From positions 1-11,052 of the forward strand of contig CALDLG010000177.1 in NCBI GenBank assembly GCA_937910785.1: a DNA stretch of 11,052 bases, in the 5' to 3' direction. Below the pieces are notes generated by a model that was not told the DNA's origin, searched no databases, and was given only the letters and a program-made list of their open reading frames with translations. Source of the stretch: an uncultured Lachnospiraceae bacterium. Its GTDB lineage: Bacteria > Bacillota > Clostridia > Lachnospirales > Lachnospiraceae. Below, one piece after another: positions 1 to 6,417 of this stretch. Positions within the stretch are counted from its first letter, which is position 1, and each line of letters begins with the position of its first letter. The translations under genes and the position numbers were made by a program.

Positions 1-542
1 GTTATGCTCTGACAATCCGCAAGGCAAAGACAAAATGGGGACGATACTTTGTATGCAGCCAGTCTGGAAATCATGGAAACTGCAAGGGCGCTGGCTGCAC
101 GATTTATGCGGATGTTTTGGAAGAATATATGCTTGGGCGGGTCAAAGAAAGGCTGTCGGAATTTCAAAAACTTTCCTGTGTAACTGACACTGGAGAAAAT
201 GGAAGAAAAGCATTCCACCAAAAGAATATGACGAAAAAAATCCGTCTGATACAGATTGAGGAAGAAATTGGCGAACTCCTCTCCAAAGTTTCCGGGGCAA
301 ACGGCGTTCTGATGAAGTACATAAACGAAAAGGTATCAGAGTTAGACACTGAACGGAAAGCCTTGCAGGAAGAAATCGTTACCGCAAATGTCACAGACAC
401 AGAGGGTAAACTAAAGCAGATAACCAATCATGTAAGTACATGGGAAACGCTCTCTTTTGGCGATAGGCAGGCAGTAGTCGATACACTAATCAAGGTCATT
501 CGAATTGCAGATGGTAACATTGAAATTACTTGGAACATTTAA
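1..542 (+). CDS. Large serine site-specific recombinase, C-terminal part (5' end missing)
   Basis: The reading frame is open from base 3 to a TAA at 540-542 and gives 179 residues with no start, because the gene begins before the window. The first residues hold Cys at visible positions 18, 27 and 32 in a Gly/Asn-rich context, as in the zinc beta-ribbon of large serine recombinases. A charged coiled-coil stretch (about 75-140) follows, then a C-terminal block FGDRQAVVDTLIKVI and a strand ending EITWNI. This order is typical of the family that integrates and excises phages and conjugative or mobilisable elements. The catalytic serine domain is not in the window, so activity cannot be judged. 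Such genes usually sit at one end of their element, so the element edge may lie just downstream. It is the only gene here on the + strand. Family call is firm; element identity is unknown. Confidence 0.85.
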   Translation, partial: YALTIRKAKTKWGRYFVCSQSGNHGNCKGAGCTIYADVLEEYMLGRVKERLSEFQKLSCVTDTGENGRKAFHQKNMTKKIRLIQIEEEIGELLSKVSGANGVLMKYINEKVSELDTERKALQEEIVTANVTDTEGKLKQITNHVSTWETLSFGDRQAVVDTLIKVIRIADGNIEITWNI

Positions 543-593
543 CCAGGAAAGATTGAAGCACACATTTTGAGAGAAACATTTTATGAGATGTTT

Positions 594-791
594 TTACTTC
601 AATTCTCCCGTTTCGGTGAAGCCCTCCGCATCGTTCAGGACCGATTGAATGAAAAGAACTTCTATGCGTTTAATCCGGGGTTTGACAGGTGTAAGGACTA
701 AAAGAAGTCCCCGTTTTATAATCATTTCAGCATTCAGACCGGAATGCCTGATGCCATCACACTTTACTGCCCCAAATCTTCTATGGACCAT
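594..791 (-). CDS. Possible small hypothetical protein (65 aa), weak
   Basis: An ATG at 789-791 opens a 65-codon frame rich in Ile, Leu, Lys and Arg. I do not recognise a family. There is no clear Shine-Dalgarno in front of it and the opposite strand has a competing short frame. It may be a chance frame, or a remnant of a gene split by the neighbouring mobile element. It is kept only because it is the longest frame in the gap. Confidence 0.2.
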   Translation of the reverse strand: MVHRRFGAVKCDGIRHSGLNAEMIIKRGLLLVLTPVKPRIKRIEVLFIQSVLNDAEGFTETGELK

Positions 792-823
792 TAAACGAAC
801 CTTACTGATTTAAGTAAACTTCA

Positions 824-868
824 GAAAAGGGAAAGTATAAGCCAGTATTGCCGATACTTTCCCTTTTC
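824..868. terminator. Perfect 15-bp inverted repeat; candidate bidirectional terminator
   Basis: Arms at 824-838 (GAAAAGGGAAAGTAT) and 854-868 are exact reverse complements around a 15-nt loop. Each RNA strand has a run of A/G on one arm and ends in UUUUC on the other. It lies 67 bp past the stop of the minus-strand lipoprotein gene and 282 bp past the recombinase stop. It most simply ends the minus-strand chemoreceptor/lipoprotein transcript and may also stop plus-strand transcription. The U-run lies within the stem rather than after it, which is not classical. A site-specific recombination or binding palindrome is the alternative. Confidence 0.5.
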
Positions 869-934
869 CATTAATCCATTCATCCTCCAATTGAGACTAC
901 AATACATAATATTTCCAGCTTACACAATCCGCGC

Positions 935-1375
935 TTAAGGCGTTGTATCCACAATTACAATGCTGGAATCTCCCTGTTTTGCCTGTTCTAAGACGGCTGC
1001 CTCAAGCTTCTGAAAGGACCCATAAGAAGTAGATGCTCCGCTCAGCGCATCAATCGTTCCTTCTCCCTGACCATCCAGGAGCTGACCGGCATAATAGCGG
1101 GTATACTCATTAGGATAAGTGCCGGTAGCGTGCAGCATCGTCTGCATATATGTACTGTCCCAGCTCTTGATAAAGCCACTGGCATTTTCAGCATTATATT
1201 CCACCGAAACAATACTTCCGCCTTTGACCATAATCGTAATAAATTCTTTCCATCCATGACTGAACTCAGAAGCCTGTGCAGTGTAATAACCGTCCTGAAG
1301 TCCTGTCTGTTCACCACAGGCTGTCAACAACATCATACCTGCGAAAATTAACGCTATGCTAAACATCCGTTTCAT
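935..1375 (-). CDS. FMN-binding-domain lipoprotein
   Basis: A 146-residue protein with a lipoprotein signal: positive start (MKRMF), hydrophobic core and lipobox LLTAC with the lipidated Cys at residue 20, so it should be anchored on the outer face of the membrane. The mature part resembles the small FMN-binding domain: YYTAQ near residue 31, a central strand region, and SGASTS at 112-117. That last motif matches the site where ApbE-type transferases attach FMN to a Thr or Ser, here Ser117. Its ATG overlaps the chemoreceptor TGA (ATGA, 1372-1375), and an AAGGAGG ribosome binding site lies in the last receptor codons, 10 nt upstream. Coupled translation with a chemoreceptor is unusual company. 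A role in sensing or passing electrons or flavin at the cell surface is inference. Confidence 0.8.
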   Translation of the reverse strand: MKRMFSIALIFAGMMLLTACGEQTGLQDGYYTAQASEFSHGWKEFITIMVKGGSIVSVEYNAENASGFIKSWDSTYMQTMLHATGTYPNEYTRYYAGQLLDGQGEGTIDALSGASTSYGSFQKLEAAVLEQAKQGDSSIVIVDTTP

Positions 1376-3399
1376 CTTTTATATTCCTCCTTCAAAGCAA
1401 ACTTCTTTACCTGTGCCTGAAGTTCTTCGGCTTCTTTTGCCAAAGACAGACTGGACTGGTTTGTTCCTCCCGCATTTTGCAGATTTCTGTCGGCAATGGC
1501 AGAAATGGTCGCAATCCGCTCCTCCATGCTGATCAGGGCATCCTCCTGTCCCTGCACTGCCGCTACCAGTTGATCTGAAATTCCGCTGATCTCAGCCGAA
1601 ACACTGTAAATTGACCGAAGGGACTCGGCCGTACTTGCATTCAGCTCCACACCTGTCTGGATAACGGATCTGGTATTTTCCACGATTTCAACCGCACTCT
1701 GAGCTGCCTGAGCGCTTTTACCCGCCAGTTCCTTAACCTCTTCCGCCACAACAGCAAATCCCTGACCTGCGCTTCCGGCATGTGCAGCTTCCACTGAAGC
1801 GTTCAGCGCCAGAATATTGGTCTGGAATGCAATATCGTCAATAGCCCTGGCAATGCTGGTAATCTCCTTAGCATTGGAGCTGATATCGTTCATCGCGTTG
1901 GAAAGAGCAGTCATCTGGGTATTTGCTTCCTGCACCTTTCTGGTAATTTCGCCGGTCATAATATGTGTCTGATCGCTGCTCTTCGATACGCCGGCAAGCT
2001 GCTCTTTGACATGAGCCACTTCATCAACCAGCGCCTCGGTTGCATGATTTTGCTCCAAAGATGCCTGATGCAGCTGCCCTGACTGTCCGCTCAGTTCTTC
2101 GGCCATATCGGACAGGCGGGTCGCTGCCGACCGAAAGCCCGCTATGGTCTCGTTCATGGACTGCAGAATGATGCCAAGACTATTTCGAATCAGTGTAAAA
2201 TCTCCTTTGTACTCCACCTGAGGCCCAATCTGCAGATTGCCGTCGGCAACCCCGCTTAATACCTGGCGGATATCTGATATGTACCGGTTAACGCTTGCTA
2301 CCGTATCAGCTAATGTTCTGGTCATAATCTCCAGCTCATCCCCTGACCTGACATTCGCTACTTCCGTATGCAGGTCCCCATCGGAAAGAGAAATCATCCG
2401 GCTTGTCACATTTTTTACCGGTCTGGAAATGGATATGGCCATCCGCAGAATCACCAGAATGGATACCAACAGTACCACCAGCGTACAGATCCCCGCCACC
2501 ATCATTGCCCGGTCGATCAGATTATTGTAATCAGACTTCGGCACCTGAATAACCAAAGCCCACTGTGTACCGCGAATGGGTGAAAAAGCCGCCAGAATCT
2601 GCTTCCCGTCAACGACAAATTCCGTTGCTCCCGTCTCCCCGGTCGTTACACTTTTTATCGCTTCCTCATTTCCACCACTAAGCTGTAACAGCGTACTTTC
2701 AGATTTAACCATTGACTGGTCCTGATGTCCTGTAACAATTCCTTCACGGTTAACCATATACGCCATACCGTTTTTACCAATATTTATGCTGCTTAGCACA
2801 TCGTTCAGTGCGTCATATTTATAGACACCCACCACATAATATGCGGTCTCACCGTTCTCTTTCACCGGCATTCCCATCGTGATGCCCAATTTATCCTGAA
2901 AAATGGTACTTGTATCGGTAGTCAGATTATCCGTTTCCTGCAAAAGCGCCAGAAAATGATCCTCCAGACCTTCCGGCGCACCTTCTATTCCCTGAACCAG
3001 ACTGCCGTTCAGATCATACAGGGCAATCGTGTGAAATTCATAAATCTCGGCTGCTTCAGTCAAAACGGCCATCCGATTTTCCTTTACAGCTTCATCATCA
3101 GATACTGTTACGCCTTCTTCTGTTCCGACAATGCTCATTCTCGAATCACCGGCTATCATCATCATACGATCCGCCAGCATGTGAATATTGGCTTCCACGG
3201 TCTTAGCTGACTGTCTGGCCATGGGCTGCAGACTGTCCAACAAAATGCTGTTTGCCAGAGATTGCATGGAAAGCGCCATAATCACACAACATACTGCCAC
3301 CAATATTAAAATATTGAGCGTGGTATTCCTCAATATCCTTCCATTGAGACTCCTTCTCATTTTTCGCCCAGAATAGGAGTCTGACTGTTTCGTCCCCAT
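1372..3399 (-). CDS. Methyl-accepting chemotaxis protein (dCache-HAMP-MCP)
   Basis: A 675-residue transmembrane chemoreceptor. From the chosen start: a positive N-terminus, TM1 at about 25-48, an extracellular dCache-like sensor at about 53-293, TM2 at about 298-322, HAMP at about 323-376, a second HAMP-like linker, and a signalling hairpin. The hairpin tip at about 515-558 contains the strongly conserved FQTNILALNASVEAAHAG and FAVVAEEVKELA. It should signal to CheA/CheW and steer the flagellar motor. There is no C-terminal CheR-tethering pentapeptide; the end is KFALKEEYKR. The ATG at 3397-3399 is chosen because AAAAGGAG lies 10 nt upstream and the resulting N-terminus is a normal short cytoplasmic tail. 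The frame stays open to a TTG at 3525, which lacks such support. The stop overlaps the ATG of the FMN lipoprotein. The ligand cannot be told from sequence. Confidence 0.93.
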   Translation of the reverse strand: MGTKQSDSYSGRKMRRSLNGRILRNTTLNILILVAVCCVIMALSMQSLANSILLDSLQPMARQSAKTVEANIHMLADRMMMIAGDSRMSIVGTEEGVTVSDDEAVKENRMAVLTEAAEIYEFHTIALYDLNGSLVQGIEGAPEGLEDHFLALLQETDNLTTDTSTIFQDKLGITMGMPVKENGETAYYVVGVYKYDALNDVLSSINIGKNGMAYMVNREGIVTGHQDQSMVKSESTLLQLSGGNEEAIKSVTTGETGATEFVVDGKQILAAFSPIRGTQWALVIQVPKSDYNNLIDRAMMVAGICTLVVLLVSILVILRMAISISRPVKNVTSRMISLSDGDLHTEVANVRSGDELEIMTRTLADTVASVNRYISDIRQVLSGVADGNLQIGPQVEYKGDFTLIRNSLGIILQSMNETIAGFRSAATRLSDMAEELSGQSGQLHQASLEQNHATEALVDEVAHVKEQLAGVSKSSDQTHIMTGEITRKVQEANTQMTALSNAMNDISSNAKEITSIARAIDDIAFQTNILALNASVEAAHAGSAGQGFAVVAEEVKELAGKSAQAAQSAVEIVENTRSVIQTGVELNASTAESLRSIYSVSAEISGISDQLVAAVQGQEDALISMEERIATISAIADRNLQNAGGTNQSSLSLAKEAEELQAQVKKFALKEEYKR

Positions 3400-3716
3400 T
3401 TTTACCCTGCTCCTTTTCCTCAACATTTCTTTCAGACATAATAAAAGCCCACTTAACTTATGGCGGAACTTTAATAAGGTTCCAAATGCCATAGACCATA
3501 GACTTTTGGAGCTATCATACCACAATTTTAAAAAAAATGGAAGCCCCTGCCGGTATTGTTATCTCCCGCATTTCATCCGGAAGACTTTATCCGGCAGAAG
3601 CATCCCATACCTGCTTCGGAGCACATAATTACACAAACCCCCATAATTCGTCTCAAATTCAAGGACAGACAGGCCTGCTTTCACAATCCCCGGAATTTTG
3701 AAAATAATTCCCCGGC
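3400..3716 (-). other. 317-bp gap between EAL gene and chemoreceptor
   Basis: No gene is seen. Reading the minus strand it holds a 6-bp hairpin (GAAGCA at 3617-3612 with TGCTTC at 3602-3597), the compound hairpin plus T8 listed as a terminator, a tandem TCTATGG pair (about 3490-3503), and the ribosome binding site of the chemoreceptor gene. A TATGAT hexamer at about 3513-3518 could be a -10, but I find no convincing -35 nor a sigma-28 (flagellar) type promoter. I compared it with my memory of the c-di-GMP-I riboswitch consensus because of its EAL and chemoreceptor neighbours and saw no match. Confidence 0.5.
3530..3597 (-). terminator. Compound hairpin and T8 after the EAL gene
   Basis: On the minus strand CTGCCGG (3597-3591) pairs with CCGGCAG (3553-3547). 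Inside, TCTTCCG (3584-3578) pairs with CGGGAGA (3568-3562) with one G-U. A run of eight T follows at 3537-3530, ten nucleotides after the outer stem. It may end the EAL transcript. The 10-nt gap between stem and T-run is longer than in standard intrinsic terminators, so a leader or attenuator for the chemoreceptor gene is possible. Confidence 0.42.
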
Positions 3717-5384
3717 TCATATCTGTACCATTTCCCGAAGTTTTCCGATTCTGACCGGTTTCGAATAGTAATATCCCTGAAACCAGGTAGCCTGATAAAA
3801 CCGCAGATAATTCTGCAGTTCCTCTGTCTCCACGCCCTCCAGACAGGTGCTCATGCCGCAGCTGTTGGCAAATTCCACAATCGATCTGACCATCGCCTGC
3901 TTTTTGGCATCTTCGGTAATCCCCCGGATGAAACTCATATCCAGCTTGATCTCATCCATCGGGGCATAAAGCACGATTCCCGAAGACGCGCTTCCTGTTC
4001 CATAGTCATCCATCGCCATGCGTATACCATGCGACTGAAAAAATTCCACTTCGCGCTTAATCACATCAAGCGGCATATCCCTGCACCGTTCCGTGAGTTC
4101 CATGCACAGATGACCCGCCGGAAATTCCGTCTCCTCCAGAATGCGCAGAACCTCCGCGCGAAACTCCTCCCGTTCCATCTGTCTTGCAGACACATTCACG
4201 TTGAGCACAAACTCCGGCAGAACCGTAAGCAGTTCTGCTGTTTCCTGCAGGGCAGTCCGCAGCACAAAATTACCGAGCTCATACATCGCCGGATCTGTTT
4301 CCATCCATTCGATAAATCTGCCGGGCGGCACGATTCCATACGGCGCTCTCTGCCATCTGACTAACGCTTCCGCTCCGGTGATACATCCTGTTCCCGATAC
4401 TACGATCGGCTGATACTCTATATAAAATCCCTCACAGCCATCCCTGACCGACTGATGGATTACCTTCATCAGTTCCAGATCGACATTCTCCGACGTACAT
4501 ACCTCATCGTTGAAAATAATCAGTTTCCCCTGATGTTCCGTTTCGGAATGCCCCAGCGCATAAGCTGCTTTAGAACCGAGAGAATCTGCCTTTCCGTCGT
4601 ACTGATCGATTAAGATCGCTCCTGCGCATATCTTCAATGTGGTCTGTCTGTTATTAACCTGAATTCCCCTTGCCAGCCTTTCCCTGATCATCTGCTCGAA
4701 ATCAAGCAGCTTCCGTCGGTCTCCTCCTCTTAAAATAAATCCGAATTTTGGACCGTCCAGACGGTAAACAGCGCTGTTTTCGTCCATCATGTATATAAAC
4801 TGCAGAGCTGTTTCTTTTAAAAGCCGGTTCGTAAATTCATTGCCATAAATAATATTCAGATTATTAAACCGCTCCAGCTTAATCATGAGTACGGCAAAGG
4901 GCTGCTTTTTTTTGATCTCGGTTTCAAGGTCCGTTACAAACCTCGCCATGGAATACAAATCCGTAAGGGCGTCGATTCTTGGCAGAACATTTTCATTATG
5001 TAACAGAATCAGCAGATATCTTTCCGCATTTTTTTCATCTGCTACAAGATCCGTATGGATGCTGAACATATGATATTCTCCGGAAGCGCCTTTTATCCGG
5101 ACACACAATTCCCTGTCCAGATCCTTTCCCTGTATCCTTGGCGGAATTCCCTCTTCATATTCCCACCAGTCATCCGGATGAATCAGATCCTGCATAATTT
5201 CATAATGGTCCGGAGCATAAGTATTCCGAATTCCGAAATATGCTCTTGTAGTTTCCGAAAACCATACTCTGTTCTGACTTAGATGCAGCATATAAATGTA
5301 TGTATCTTCCGCCAGCGTATTTACCTTATTCATCACCGCGTCTATATAGCCTTCGTTTTCGTGCCAGAATCTCTGCTTTTTCAT
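3717..5384 (-). CDS. PAS / degenerate GGDEF / EAL c-di-GMP phosphodiesterase
   Basis: A 555-residue cytosolic protein with no membrane segment. Residues about 25-130 look like a PAS sensor (IHPDDW near 68-73). Residues about 138-295 are a GGDEF domain with the usual entry DALTDLY, but the signature loop reads YRLDGPKFG: the catalytic Asp-Glu are Pro-Lys, so diguanylate cyclase activity should be lost. Residues about 305-550 are an EAL domain with the key residues visible: E339 (EALVRW), N397 (NVNVSA), E429/E432 (ELTE), D459-D460 (DDYGTG), K480, E516 (LEGVET) and Q536 (FQGYYYSKP). It should hydrolyse c-di-GMP to pGpG, with the dead GGDEF domain acting at most as a regulatory module. The ATG has GGGGG six nt upstream and a sigma-A-like promoter before that. 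It lies upstream of a chemoreceptor, fitting a link to motility. Activity is inferred from motifs. Confidence 0.92.
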   Translation of the reverse strand: MKKQRFWHENEGYIDAVMNKVNTLAEDTYIYMLHLSQNRVWFSETTRAYFGIRNTYAPDHYEIMQDLIHPDDWWEYEEGIPPRIQGKDLDRELCVRIKGASGEYHMFSIHTDLVADEKNAERYLLILLHNENVLPRIDALTDLYSMARFVTDLETEIKKKQPFAVLMIKLERFNNLNIIYGNEFTNRLLKETALQFIYMMDENSAVYRLDGPKFGFILRGGDRRKLLDFEQMIRERLARGIQVNNRQTTLKICAGAILIDQYDGKADSLGSKAAYALGHSETEHQGKLIIFNDEVCTSENVDLELMKVIHQSVRDGCEGFYIEYQPIVVSGTGCITGAEALVRWQRAPYGIVPPGRFIEWMETDPAMYELGNFVLRTALQETAELLTVLPEFVLNVNVSARQMEREEFRAEVLRILEETEFPAGHLCMELTERCRDMPLDVIKREVEFFQSHGIRMAMDDYGTGSASSGIVLYAPMDEIKLDMSFIRGITEDAKKQAMVRSIVEFANSCGMSTCLEGVETEELQNYLRFYQATWFQGYYYSKPVRIGKLREMVQI

Positions 5385-5425
5385 TCGTATCCCCCGTATC
5401 CTTTCTCAACCGACACCCCGTATCC
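5385..5425 (-). repeat. Three GGATACG direct repeats in the EAL gene leader
   Basis: The plus strand shows CGTATCC at 5386-5392, 5395-5401 and 5419-5425. On the minus strand these are GGATACG copies in the last 41 bases before the EAL start, the first two separated by two bases. The copy nearest the ATG includes part of the GGGGG ribosome binding site. They could be a protein or antisense target controlling translation, or simple duplication. Confidence 0.4.
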
Positions 5426-5437
5426 TTCCTGCTTATT

Positions 5438-5466
5438 ATGCTACAATGAAATCAGAAAAGGGTCAA
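5438..5466 (-). promoter_or_regulatory. Sigma-A-like promoter for the EAL gene
   Basis: The minus strand has TTGACC (5466-5461), a 17-nt spacer and TAGCAT (5443-5438). The -35 matches the consensus at five of six positions and the -10 at four. Transcription would start near 5431, leaving a leader of about 46 nt that contains the GGATACG repeats. Confidence 0.6.
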
Positions 5467-5484
5467 GAAAAAGAACGGGAAAAG

Positions 5485-5519
5485 CGGCAGATTACGACAA
5501 ATACATAATCGATATGCCG
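5485..5519 (-). terminator. Possible terminator after the 274-residue gene
   Basis: On the minus strand CGGCA (5519-5515) pairs with TGCCG (5489-5485) and GATTA (5510-5506) pairs with TAATC (5494-5490), with four unpaired bases on one side. CTTTTCCC and then CTTTTTC follow. It lies 11 bp past the stop codon of the gene at 5530 and upstream of the EAL promoter, where a transcript end is expected. The stem is imperfect. Confidence 0.45.
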
Positions 5520-5529
5520 TCAGGATCAA

Positions 5530-6354
5530 TCAGATCATAAAGTTTCCGAGCAGACTGCTTCCAGCCCCGCCGTTTAAAACACTTCCATATGCGCTCGAAG
5601 CCAGTGCGGCAAGACCACTTTGCCCGTTCAGCAGTCCTGCCTGCCCGGTTGAAAGCATCTGCTTCCAATATCCGTTTTGCACAGACCAGGGATTTCCCGC
5701 ATACATCTGGCCCGTATAAAGGGAACCGGCATAGGGAGATGCGTAAGTCAATGCCGCATAGGGGGAAATCATATAAGGAGAAATCATATAAGAGGAAATC
5801 TCATTGGCCGAAGAATATGACGAAGGAAGATACGCGGCATTCGTTTTTACGGGAATTCCCTCTTCATGACAGTTCTCCGGTGAAGAACCGATAATCTGAT
5901 AACCTATCTGTTTTGTTCCGACAGCTTCTTTTCCTGTACAATGCTCCCTGATTTTATCAAGCGCTTCCTTTTCCCAGCCCGGATCGCTCTTCATTTTCTC
6001 GAAAGCTTCTTCCCTGATAATCAGCGTATCGGACAGATATGGAGAACGGTTCCCGGCCTCTGCCTGTATTTGGGCGGCTTCCCCGCGAAACCACTGCCTG
6101 TATTCCTGCATCGTCATTTCACGCTTCGCCTGTTCCGTCACTTCCGTATGACCGGTGGTTTTCTGATGATAAGAAGGCTTCGTGATAATCATATCCCCTT
6201 CCGCCGAGGCAGTATTTACCGCTGCATTCCGCTTTTCAAGCGCCTTTTTCATAGCCGCATCGTAACAATATGGACTGACACCACCCTTAGTTCCATTGCT
6301 GCTTTGTACGGCCTGTGCATTGCCTCCGCCCATTCCAAGTGAATTAACGTACAT
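5530..6354 (-). CDS. Uncharacterised 274-aa protein, Tyr/Ser/Gly-rich C-terminal half
   Basis: There is no signal peptide or membrane segment. Residues about 78-140 hold an ordered charged helical part with MTMQEYRQWF and EEAFEKMKSDPGWEKEALDKI. I recall similar blocks in uncharacterised Lachnospiraceae proteins (DUF6033-like, from memory and unverified). From about 176 the sequence turns low-complexity: Ser/Tyr/Pro units ISSYM-ISPYM-ISPYA, then Tyr/Ala/Gly repeats (SPYAGSLYTGQMYAG), ending Gly/Ser/Leu-rich. The ATG has an AGGGAGGA ribosome binding site eight nt upstream or closer. It begins 63 bp after the kinase stop on the same strand, so it is probably in the kinase/regulator operon and could be its output or partner. 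Function is unknown; a surface-associated or assembly role is speculation. Confidence 0.75.
   Translation of the reverse strand: MYVNSLGMGGGNAQAVQSSNGTKGGVSPYCYDAAMKKALEKRNAAVNTASAEGDMIITKPSYHQKTTGHTEVTEQAKREMTMQEYRQWFRGEAAQIQAEAGNRSPYLSDTLIIREEAFEKMKSDPGWEKEALDKIREHCTGKEAVGTKQIGYQIIGSSPENCHEEGIPVKTNAAYLPSSYSSANEISSYMISPYMISPYAALTYASPYAGSLYTGQMYAGNPWSVQNGYWKQMLSTGQAGLLNGQSGLAALASSAYGSVLNGGAGSSLLGNFMI
5755..5799 (-). repeat. 15-bp tandem repeat, three units, inside the 274-aa gene
   Basis: Units at 5785-5799, 5770-5784 and 5755-5769 encode ISSYM, ISPYM and ISPYA. The first two DNA units differ at two of fifteen positions and the third diverges more. Being a multiple of three, unit gain or loss keeps the frame. 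Confidence 0.8.
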
Positions 6355-6417
6355 AACAAATCCTCCCTTTTATAACAGTTTTACTACCCTGCCGAAATAT
6401 TTTACCCCGATTAATTC

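Larger units (their letters stand above)
543..934. other. 392-bp gap after the recombinase; no convincing gene
   Basis: This stretch separates the recombinase from the chromosome-like genes. It holds one 65-codon minus-strand frame (594-791) and, on the plus strand, a 37-codon ATG frame (588-701). The plus-strand frame is the recombinase frame continuing after its TAA. Neither has a recognisable domain or a good ribosome binding site, and they overlap on opposite strands. A perfect inverted repeat lies at 824-868. The attachment-site junction of the element carrying the recombinase could fall in this gap, but one junction alone does not show it. Confidence 0.5.

Noticed and set aside
3203..3439. 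Minus-strand 78-codon frame across the chemoreceptor start
   Set aside because: It overlaps the well-supported receptor coding sequence in another frame and shows no domain.
3400..3525. 42-residue N-terminal extension of the chemoreceptor from TTG 3525
   Set aside because: TTG start without a Shine-Dalgarno, and the ATG at 3399 has a good one; the extension is not receptor-like.
5755..5799. CRISPR-like array
   Set aside because: The units are 15 bp, contiguous, without spacers, and encode an in-frame peptide repeat.
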